DNA from: an uncultured bacterium
GTDB lineage: Bacteria; Desulfobacterota; Desulfobulbia; Desulfobulbales; Desulfobulbaceae
Assembly: GCA_903842475.1 (NCBI GenBank)
Contig: CAIMMA010000239.1
Span: forward strand, 1-12,429
DNA: 12,429 bases
Reading direction: 5' to 3'
Made by a program: the position numbers and the translations under genes. Positions 6,036-12,429 of this stretch are shown piece by piece. The stretch's first letter is position 1. The number at the start of each line of letters is the position of its first letter. The notes beneath the pieces were generated by a model, which saw only the letters and a list, made by a program, of their open reading frames with translations, did no database searches and was not told the origin of the DNA.

Positions 6036-8141
6036 ATGTTGGATAAGCTTTTTTCTCCCCGGGCGATCGCGGTGATCGGGGCTTCAAAAACCGTGGGCAA
6101 GGTTGGCTACGACACGGTGAGCAACCTGGTGAAGAGTGGCTTCCAAGGGCCTATCATTCCGGTCAACTCGGCCGGCGGGGAATTGTTTGGTCTCAAGGTC
6201 TATCCGCAGATAGCCGACTATCCCGAGCCGATCGACATGGTGGTGATCGCCGTGCCGGCGGAGATGGTGCCGGCCGCGGCCCGTGAAGCGGTCAAGAAAA
6301 AAGCCGGAGCCATCGTGGTCGTGGCCTCGGGATTCAAGGAAAGCGGTCCCCAGGGAAAAGCCATTGAAGACGAGTTAATCGAGATCTGCCGTAAAGGCGG
6401 AGTTCGACTGCTCGGCCCCAACTGTCTGGGGGTGATCAACACCGCCATCAACCTCAACGCCTCTTTTTCCAAAAGATTGCCGCAAGCGGGACAGTTGGCG
6501 ATCTTTTCCCAGTCCGGCGCCCTGTGCACCGCGATGATGGATATCGCCGAGGAACGCGAACTCGGAGTTTCCAAAGCGGTTTCCATCGGCAACAAGGCGG
6601 ATATCACCGAAGTCGACATCCTCTCGGCCCTGGCCCATGACGAAGCCACCAAAGTGATTGTCGGCTATCTGGAGGACATCAGCGACGGCGACAAGTTCGT
6701 TAAAGCGGCGGAAGAAGCCAGCAGCCGAAAACCGGTGGTCATCCTCAAGGCCGGGACCACCGCCGCCGGCTCCAGGGCCGCGTCCAATCACACCGGCGTC
6801 CTGGCAGGCAAGGATACGGCCTACGGTGCCGCCTTCAAGCGGGCGGGAATCTGTCGGGCCGACAGCTTCGAGGCACTGTTCGACTATGCCTCGGCCTTGG
6901 CCCTGCAACCCACGCCCAAGGGCAACCGGGTCCTGATTATCACCAATTCCGGCGGCTCCGGGACCATGGCCGCCGATGCCGTTGAAAAGGCGGGAATGAG
7001 TGTCACCCCTTTGAGCGGACCCTTGGCGGCGCAACTGCGCGCCCAATTACCCCCGGCCGCTTTCATCGACAACCCCATCGATATTTCCGCCGATGCCGAA
7101 CCGCGCCATTATGCCGCCGCCATTGACATCGCCGTGGCCGACGAGGCCATCGACGCCATTCTGGTGGTGCTGGCTCCCCAATACATGACCGAGCCCGCAG
7201 CCACGGTCCGGGCCATTGTGGCGCATCTCGACGAGACCACCCCGGTGCTGGCCTCTTTTCTCGGGGGCAGCGACATTATGCCGCCGCGCAAGGAACTGGC
7301 CGCCGCCGGCCTGCCGTTTTACGATTCACCGGAGCGGGCCGTGGGCGCGCTCAAGGCCATGCATGACTACGGGGTCTGGAAAATCCGACCAGCTCGCCAT
7401 GTGGTTCGTTTCCCGGTCAATCGCCGCAGGGTGGAGCGGACCATTGCCCGGCGCCAGCGGACCAACCGATTGCGACTGGGCGAGGTGAAATCAAAAGATA
7501 TTCTCAAGGCCTACGGCTTTCATACTTTGGAAGGAAAGCTGACCTCCACGCCCGAGGAGGCAGTGGAGATCGCTCGTTTCATCGGGTTTCCCGTGGCGCT
7601 CAAAATTATCTCGCCCAGCATCGTCCATAAATCCGATCTCGGCGGGGTTCGGCTCAATCTCGGCTCGGCCCAGGAAGTGGCCGACGCCTTTGATCTGATG
7701 ATGTTGCGGATCAACAAACATGCTCCCAATGCCATCATCGGCGGTATTTACGTAGAAAAGATGGCCGAAAAGGGACTGGAGGTGATCATCGGCATGACCC
7801 GTGATCCCCAGTTCGGTCCCATGCTGATGTTCGGTCTGGGCGGCATCTTCGTCGAGGTAATGAAGGACGTCACCTTCCATCTTGCCCCGATCACCGAGAA
7901 CGAGGCGGTGCTGATGCTCCAGTCGACCCGTTCCTATGAACTCCTCCAAGGTAAACGCGGCCTCAAGGAGGTCGATATCCACGCCATCGCCGTGGCCCTG
8001 CAGCGCATCAGTCAGTTGACCACCGATTTTCCCCAGATTCTCGACCTGGAAATCAATCCGCTGATCGTCGGCGAAATCGGCAACGAGCCGGTGGTGGTCG
8101 ACGCCAGCATGACCTTTGCGCCGCTGCTTGACGAAAGGTAA
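6036..8141 (+). CDS. Acetate/acyl-CoA ligase (ADP-forming), fused alpha and beta subunits
   Basis: This 701-residue protein interconverts acyl-CoA + ADP + Pi and acid + ATP + CoA, giving substrate-level ATP or activating organic acids in the cytoplasm. An N-terminal CoA-binding Rossmann domain carries AVIGASKTVGKVG (from about residue 11) and GPNCLGVIN (127-135). Two succinyl-CoA-ligase-like domains follow, with SNHTGVLAGKDTAYG holding the alpha-type phosphohistidine H252 and ITNSGGSGTMAADAVE beyond it. From about 475 an ATP-grasp domain carries VHKSDLGGV, with the second conserved histidine at 531, then GLGGIFVEVMKDVTFHLAP (from about 600) and DLEINPLIV. Both histidines known to relay phosphate in ADP-forming acetyl-CoA synthetases are present, so it appears catalytically competent, unlike the degenerate domain in Pat proteins. 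ATG 6036 is preferred over GTG 6030 because GAGG (6027-6030) sits 5 nt upstream of it. Confidence 0.9.
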   Translation: MLDKLFSPRAIAVIGASKTVGKVGYDTVSNLVKSGFQGPIIPVNSAGGELFGLKVYPQIADYPEPIDMVVIAVPAEMVPAAAREAVKKKAGAIVVVASGFKESGPQGKAIEDELIEICRKGGVRLLGPNCLGVINTAINLNASFSKRLPQAGQLAIFSQSGALCTAMMDIAEERELGVSKAVSIGNKADITEVDILSALAHDEATKVIVGYLEDISDGDKFVKAAEEASSRKPVVILKAGTTAAGSRAASNHTGVLAGKDTAYGAAFKRAGICRADSFEALFDYASALALQPTPKGNRVLIITNSGGSGTMAADAVEKAGMSVTPLSGPLAAQLRAQLPPAAFIDNPIDISADAEPRHYAAAIDIAVADEAIDAILVVLAPQYMTEPAATVRAIVAHLDETTPVLASFLGGSDIMPPRKELAAAGLPFYDSPERAVGALKAMHDYGVWKIRPARHVVRFPVNRRRVERTIARRQRTNRLRLGEVKSKDILKAYGFHTLEGKLTSTPEEAVEIARFIGFPVALKIISPSIVHKSDLGGVRLNLGSAQEVADAFDLMMLRINKHAPNAIIGGIYVEKMAEKGLEVIIGMTRDPQFGPMLMFGLGGIFVEVMKDVTFHLAPITENEAVLMLQSTRSYELLQGKRGLKEVDIHAIAVALQRISQLTTDFPQILDLEINPLIVGEIGNEPVVVDASMTFAPLLDER

Positions 8142-8173
8142 GCCGTATGATTTTGTTTTTTTACCGAACCAAT

Positions 8174-8179
8174 AAGGGA
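8174..8179 (+). promoter_or_regulatory. Ribosome-binding site deciding the start of the CoA-transferase/GNAT gene
   Basis: AAGGGA lies 5 nt ahead of the ATG at 8185, good spacing. The in-frame ATG at 8179 overlaps this motif and would have none. The downstream start is therefore preferred. Confidence 0.6.
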
Positions 8180-8184
8180 TGACC

Positions 8185-10065
8185 ATGGAATACGAGAAGG
8201 ACTGGCAGGAAACCTATAACGATATGATCGCCACCCCGACCCAGGAGCTGAGTCATCTGAAGTCAGGGCACCGGGTGTTCATCGGTACAGGTTGCGGCGC
8301 GCCGCAGGAACTGATCGGTGCCATGACCGGACGGGCTCGCTCGGTATCCAACGTCGAAATCATCCAGTTGATCACCAAAGGCGACGCCCCTTATGCTGAC
8401 AAGAAGATGTCGGAAAGTTTTGCGATCAACTCTTTTTTCATCAGCTCCAATATTCGCGACGTCATCCAGGAGGGGTTTGGCGACTACACCCCGATCCTCT
8501 TGTCCGACGTGCCCCAACTGTTCAATTCCGGTAGCCTGCCCATCGATATCGCCCTGATCCAGGTGACTCCGCCCAATATCCATGGCCGGGTCAGCCTGGG
8601 CATATCGGTCGATATTACCCGCAGCGCCATTGAAAACGCCTCGCTGGTCATTGCCGAGGTCAATCCTAACATGCCCTGGACCCATGGGGATACCCAGGTC
8701 GATGTCAATGATCTCGATCTGCTGGTGCCGGTGGACCGACCGATTCTCGAGCGGGAGCTGCATCAACCCGACGAGATCAGTCGCAAGATCGCTCAAATCG
8801 TGGCCGCGCTGATCCCCAATGGATCGACCATCGAGCTGGGGCTGGGAAGGGTTCCCGGCTTCGGACGCATTCCCCAGGTGGTGATGGAGTTTCTCAAGGA
8901 TCGGAAGGACATTGGATTTCACACCGAGATGATTTCCGATTCCATCATTCCCCTGATCGAATCCGGGGCGGTGACCGGGGCGATGAAGTCCATCGACAAA
9001 GGCAAAATCACCGCCAGCTTCTGCATGGGGACCAAGAAACTCTACGATTACATCAACGATAACCCGCTGTTCAGTTTTCGGCCAACGGAATACATCAACG
9101 ATCCCAATGTCATCGGCAAGCATAAACGGATGGTGGCGGTCAACATGGCCCTTGAAATCGATCTCACCGGCCAGGTGTGTTCGGATTCAATGGGCGGCCG
9201 CTTCTACTCGGGAATCGGCGGCCAGATCGACTTCAACCGCGGCGCTTCCAGGTCCGAGTCCGGGCGGGCGATCATTACCCTGCCTTCACTCAATAGAGAA
9301 GGCGACCAGTCGCGGATTGTCTGCACGCTGCAACCCGGGTCCGGGGTGGTCATCAACCGCGGCAGCGTCCACTATGTGGTCACCGAGCACGGTGTCGCCT
9401 ATCTGCACGGCAAATCGATCCAGGAGCGGGTCATGGCGCTGATTTCCATTGCCCATCCCGATTTCCGGGAACAACTGTTCCGCGATGCGGTGGCCGCCAA
9501 ATATCTGCGTCCCGGCCTGGCCCGCTTCAGCAATCGTTTCATGACGCCGGTGGAAGCGTCGATCCGGGCATCGTTTTTGATGCAGGACGGTATCGAGGTC
9601 GATTTCCGTTCCATCCTGCCCACCGATGAGCCGCATATGCGCGACCTGGTCCACAGTCTCAGCCAAGAGACCATTTATTACCGGTTCATGAGTCACCAGC
9701 AGCGGTTTACCCCGCGTCAGATTCAGGATTTCGTCTACATCGATCATCGCCGGGACGTGGCGGTGGTGGGCACCATCCCCGAAGCGCATGGCGAACAGAT
9801 CGTCGCGGTCGGCACCTACTACCTCAACGAAAAGACTAATCTGGCAGAAGTCGCTTTTGTGGTCCGCGACGGTTGGCAGGGCAAGGGGCTGGGTACCTTT
9901 GTTTTCCAGCATCTGATTAAAATTGCCAAGCGCAACGGCATCGCCGGTTTTACCGCCGAGGTGCTGCGGGAAAACGAGCGGATGCAGGCGGTGTTTAATC
10001 ATTCCGGCTTGAAGGTGCAGAGTCATCTCGAAGAAGGGGTGTACAGTTTTGTGATGGATTTTTAG
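8185..10065 (+). CDS. Bifunctional acetyl-CoA hydrolase/transferase - GNAT N-acetyltransferase fusion
   Basis: This 626-residue protein joins two enzymes. Residues 1 to about 440 are a class I CoA-transferase of the 4-hydroxybutyrate CoA-transferase / acetyl-CoA hydrolase type: IELGLGRVPGFG, then FHTEMISDS with the probable catalytic glutamate E248, the SGIGGQIDFNRGAS signature (about 342-355), VVTEHGVAYLHGKS and IAHPDFREQL. From about 470 a GNAT domain follows (RSILPTDEP, YYRFM, AEVAFVVRDGWQGKGLGTFV), with the acetyl-CoA pyrophosphate-binding loop QGKGLG at 565-570 and VLRENERMQ nearby. It resembles the C-terminal acetyltransferase domain of the protein lysine acetyltransferase Pat. This fusion architecture is, to my knowledge, a recognised but uncharacterised family. 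The GNAT half may acetylate neighbouring enzymes while the CoA-transferase half handles acetyl-CoA. It is 43 bp after the acyl-CoA ligase gene and probably in the same operon. Confidence 0.9.
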   Translation: MEYEKDWQETYNDMIATPTQELSHLKSGHRVFIGTGCGAPQELIGAMTGRARSVSNVEIIQLITKGDAPYADKKMSESFAINSFFISSNIRDVIQEGFGDYTPILLSDVPQLFNSGSLPIDIALIQVTPPNIHGRVSLGISVDITRSAIENASLVIAEVNPNMPWTHGDTQVDVNDLDLLVPVDRPILERELHQPDEISRKIAQIVAALIPNGSTIELGLGRVPGFGRIPQVVMEFLKDRKDIGFHTEMISDSIIPLIESGAVTGAMKSIDKGKITASFCMGTKKLYDYINDNPLFSFRPTEYINDPNVIGKHKRMVAVNMALEIDLTGQVCSDSMGGRFYSGIGGQIDFNRGASRSESGRAIITLPSLNREGDQSRIVCTLQPGSGVVINRGSVHYVVTEHGVAYLHGKSIQERVMALISIAHPDFREQLFRDAVAAKYLRPGLARFSNRFMTPVEASIRASFLMQDGIEVDFRSILPTDEPHMRDLVHSLSQETIYYRFMSHQQRFTPRQIQDFVYIDHRRDVAVVGTIPEAHGEQIVAVGTYYLNEKTNLAEVAFVVRDGWQGKGLGTFVFQHLIKIAKRNGIAGFTAEVLRENERMQAVFNHSGLKVQSHLEEGVYSFVMDF

Positions 10066-10110
10066 ATATTGCCTGTCGTCCTGCGTCATTTGGCAACGCC
10101 GTGGACGGTC

Positions 10111-10145
10111 TTGGCCGGAAAGCCGAAGAAAGCTTTTTTTTCGGC
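10111..10145 (+). terminator. Possible terminator after the CoA-transferase/GNAT gene
   Basis: A small hairpin (TTGGC with GCCGA, one wobble pair, 10111-10126) is followed a few bases later by eight T residues (10134-10141). Alternatively GCCGAA (10122-10127) pairs with TTCGGC (10140-10145), which would bury the T-run inside the stem. It sits 46 bp past the stop codon, where the four-gene run could end, but neither form is a textbook terminator. Confidence 0.35.
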
Positions 10146-10262
10146 AGCCGCGGCACCGTACCGACCTTGCCAACCCTGTGCTCACCGTAGCAGATCGACT
10201 CGACCAGGAGTTTTCTGCCGCATTTTTTGATTTTTTAAAGAGCTACGCTCCCTTTCCTCTCC

Positions 10263-12311
10263 GTGCAGACACCCACTTATTCCAGCGCTCAGCCCTTTGA
10301 GATTGTCTCCGATTTCACTCCGGCCGGTGATCAGCCCGCCGCTATCGAGCGACTGGTTGCCGATCTTGAGGCCGGGGTGCGTGACCAGATCCTGCTGGGC
10401 GTTACCGGTTCGGGTAAAACCTTCACCATGGCCCAGGTGGTGGCCCGGGTCCAGCGGCCCACCCTGGTGATGGCCCCGAACAAAACCCTGGCGGCGCAAC
10501 TGTTCGGTGAATTCCGGGAACTGTTTCCCCATAATGCGGTGGAATATTTCGTCTCCTATTACGATTACTATCAACCGGAGGCCTATATCCCGGCTTCCGA
10601 CACTTACATCGAGAAGGATTCCTCGATCAACGATGCCATCGACAAAATGCGGCATTCAGCGACCCGCTCCCTGCTGACCCGCCGTGATGTCCTGATCGTG
10701 GCCTCGGTCTCCTGCATCTATGGCCTCGGTAGCCCGGATGAATACAAAAACATGCACCTTTTTTTGCAAACAGGGGCCGACTATCCGATGGAAGAGGTGC
10801 AGCGTCGTTTGGTCTTCATGCTCTACGAACGTAACGATTATTCGTTTCACCGCGGCACCTTTCGGGTCCGGGGCGATGTGATCGACATCTTTCCCGTGCA
10901 CGAGGAGGAGCATGCGCTGCGGGTGGAGTTTTTCGGCGACACCATCGAGGCCATTGCCATCATCGATCCCCTGCGCGGGGTGGTGGTGCAGGATGTGGAC
11001 GAGATGGCCGTGTTTCCCGGCAGTCACCATGTAACCAGCCAGGAAAATCTCAAAAAAGCCAAGCAATCCATTCAGGAAGAGTTACAGTTGCGCTTAACCG
11101 AACTGCAGGCCGCCAACCGGCTGGTCGAGGCGCAGCGATTGGAACAGCGGACCATGTTCGACCTGGAAATGATCGATGAGCTCGGCTACTGCAACGGGAT
11201 TGAAAACTACAGCCGTCACCTCACCGGCAAGGAACCAGGGGCGCCGCCGCCCAACCTGCTCGATTATTTTCCCGATGATTATCTCCTGGTGATCGATGAA
11301 TCGCACATCGCCGTGCCCCAGGTCGGCGGCATGTACAACGGTGACCGGTCACGCAAGCAGACCCTGGTGGATTTCGGCTTTCGCCTGCCCTCGGCCCTGG
11401 ACAACCGGCCGCTGCGTTTTGATGAATTCGAGCAGCGGATTGGCCAGGTGGTCTATGTTTCCGCTACTCCCGGCACCTATGAACTTGCCAAAGCCGGTGA
11501 TCACCTGGTTGAGCAGCTGATCCGGCCGACCGGCCTGCTCGATCCCCGCATCGAGGTGCGGCCGGCCGCCACCCAGGTCGATGATCTCCTCGAAGAAATC
11601 CGCCTGCGCACCGCCCGCAACGAAGCGGTGCTGGTGACCACCCTGACCAAACGTATGGCCGAGGATCTGACCCAGTACTACGAGGGGTTGGGGATCCGGG
11701 TCCGTTACCTGCACTCCGATGTTAAAACCCTGGAACGGGTGGAGCTGATCCGCGAGCTTCGCCACCGGCACTATGATGTGCTGGTCGGCATCAATCTGCT
11801 CAGGGAGGGGTTGGATATTCCCGAGGTATCGCTGGTGGCGGTGCTCGATGCCGACAAGGAAGGGTTTCTGCGTTCCGAACGGTCCCTGGTGCAGACCTGC
11901 GGCCGAGCAGCCCGCAATGCCGACGGCACGGTGATTCTCTATGCCGATCAGATCACCCGGTCGATGCAGTACACCATCGATGAAACCAATCGGCGGCGTG
12001 CCATTCAGGACAGCTACAACCAGGCGCATGGCATCACCCCGCAGACGATTATCTCGGAAATCAAGGATTCCATGGCCCAGCACCTCAAGGCCTCCGGTTG
12101 GCCGGGCGCCGGTGAAACCGCTGGCCAGGCGGGTGCCTATGCCACCGCCGAACCCGAAATTGTGTATCACAGCGTCGATGAACTCCACCGTGAGATTGTC
12201 GATCTGGAAAAGAAAATGCAAGAGGCTGCCGGTAAGCTGGCTTTTGAAGAGGCCGCCGCCTACCGGGATCGAATCAGGGAGTTGAAAATGTTGGAGTTGG
12301 CCGTTGGCTGA
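10263..12311 (+). CDS. uvrB: UvrABC excision nuclease subunit B
   Basis: This 682-residue protein is the damage-verification helicase of bacterial nucleotide excision repair. It receives the lesion from UvrA and recruits UvrC for incision. The Walker A GVTGSGKT (46-53), the damage-probing beta-hairpin YYDYYQPEAYIP (99-110), the DEAD-type VIDESH (343-348) with MYNGDRSRKQTLVDFGFRLP after it, YVSATPGTYEL, and the C-terminal helicase motifs (INLLREGLDIPEVSLVAVLD, QTCGRAARN) are all present. A UVR coiled-coil domain that contacts UvrC ends the protein. Length is normal and nothing appears missing. The GTG at 10263 is the only start that includes the conserved FEIVSDFTPAGDQPAAI opening without a long extension. 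No clear ribosome-binding site precedes it, so translation may be weak or leader-dependent. It overlaps the next gene by 8 bp. Confidence 0.97.
   Translation: MQTPTYSSAQPFEIVSDFTPAGDQPAAIERLVADLEAGVRDQILLGVTGSGKTFTMAQVVARVQRPTLVMAPNKTLAAQLFGEFRELFPHNAVEYFVSYYDYYQPEAYIPASDTYIEKDSSINDAIDKMRHSATRSLLTRRDVLIVASVSCIYGLGSPDEYKNMHLFLQTGADYPMEEVQRRLVFMLYERNDYSFHRGTFRVRGDVIDIFPVHEEEHALRVEFFGDTIEAIAIIDPLRGVVVQDVDEMAVFPGSHHVTSQENLKKAKQSIQEELQLRLTELQAANRLVEAQRLEQRTMFDLEMIDELGYCNGIENYSRHLTGKEPGAPPPNLLDYFPDDYLLVIDESHIAVPQVGGMYNGDRSRKQTLVDFGFRLPSALDNRPLRFDEFEQRIGQVVYVSATPGTYELAKAGDHLVEQLIRPTGLLDPRIEVRPAATQVDDLLEEIRLRTARNEAVLVTTLTKRMAEDLTQYYEGLGIRVRYLHSDVKTLERVELIRELRHRHYDVLVGINLLREGLDIPEVSLVAVLDADKEGFLRSERSLVQTCGRAARNADGTVILYADQITRSMQYTIDETNRRRAIQDSYNQAHGITPQTIISEIKDSMAQHLKASGWPGAGETAGQAGAYATAEPEIVYHSVDELHREIVDLEKKMQEAAGKLAFEEAAAYRDRIRELKMLELAVG
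12293..12296 (+). promoter_or_regulatory. Ribosome-binding site inside the uvrB end
   Basis: GGAG lies 7 nt before the TTG at 12304, supporting a start for the downstream gene that overlaps the uvrB stop. Confidence 0.45.
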
Positions 12312-12429
12312 TATATTGTACAGATGTTCGCTGGCGGTGGTGCCCCGGCTTGCTGCCGGACTGATCCGGATCTGGTTTGCGACCTGCAGGGTCAACATTC
12401 GGGGCGAAACAGAGCTCCGTGCATTTATG
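12304..12429 (+). CDS. Probable lysophospholipid acyltransferase (DUF374/LpxL-like), partial (N-terminal 42 residues)
   Basis: The frame starting at TTG 12304 stays open to the window end and reads ADILYRCSLAVVPRLAAGLI followed by RIWFATCRVNIRGETELRAF. A hydrophobic N-terminal helix followed by a basic R-x-x-V-x-I-x-G-E-x-x-L-R segment is the usual opening of DUF374-type and related membrane-associated acyltransferases, which acylate lipid A precursors or lysophospholipids at the inner membrane. The catalytic HxxxxD motif would lie beyond the edge, so the family call is tentative. The start overlaps the uvrB stop by 8 bp and has GGAG 7 nt upstream, consistent with translational coupling. An in-frame TTG at 12316 is an alternative. 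Confidence 0.6.
   Translation, partial: MADILYRCSLAVVPRLAAGLIRIWFATCRVNIRGETELRAFM

Overview
The window looks like chromosomal DNA from a strictly anaerobic, Desulfobacterota-like bacterium. This is inferred from gene content and a moderately high GC content, not from a marker gene. The supporting content is an ADP-forming acyl-CoA synthetase, CoA-transferases, an iron-sulfur GltD/NfnB-type flavoprotein and a PduO-type B12 adenosyltransferase. I see no IS element, phage gene, CRISPR array, tRNA or rRNA.

Layout, left to right. (1) A leftward CoA-transferase alpha-subunit-like gene runs off the left edge (1-320). (2) About 1 kb without a convincing gene follows (321-1363). It is partly AT-rich and holds a strong terminator-like hairpin, several other inverted repeats and a structured stretch just ahead of the next gene. 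(3) A rightward, translationally overlapping pair (1364-2595) encodes a PduO-type cob(I)alamin adenosyltransferase and an FAD/NAD(P) ferredoxin-reductase-like protein. (4) A leftward gene (2654-4030) converges on that pair and encodes a GltD/NfnB-type oxidoreductase with no large-subunit partner in view. (5) A rightward four-gene run (about 4356-10065) encodes an AcuC-like class II histone-deacetylase-family protein, an AcuB-like CBS-CBS-ACT protein, a fused alpha/beta ADP-forming acyl-CoA synthetase, and an acetyl-CoA hydrolase/transferase fused to a GNAT acetyltransferase. (6) uvrB (10263-12311) overlaps the start of a probable lysophospholipid acyltransferase gene that runs off the right edge.

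The four-gene run is the most interesting part. It groups a likely protein-acetylation writer (GNAT domain), an eraser (deacetylase), a likely nucleotide-sensing regulator (CBS/ACT) and two acetyl/acyl-CoA enzymes. The parts match the logic of the acuABC and Pat/CobB systems that control acetyl-CoA synthetase by lysine acetylation, but the domains are paired differently: the GNAT domain sits on a CoA-transferase, and the synthetase is an ADP-forming enzyme with both phosphohistidine motifs present. The B12 adenosyltransferase would suit a cell using adenosylcobalamin-dependent acyl-CoA chemistry such as methylmalonyl-CoA mutase, though no mutase gene is in the window.
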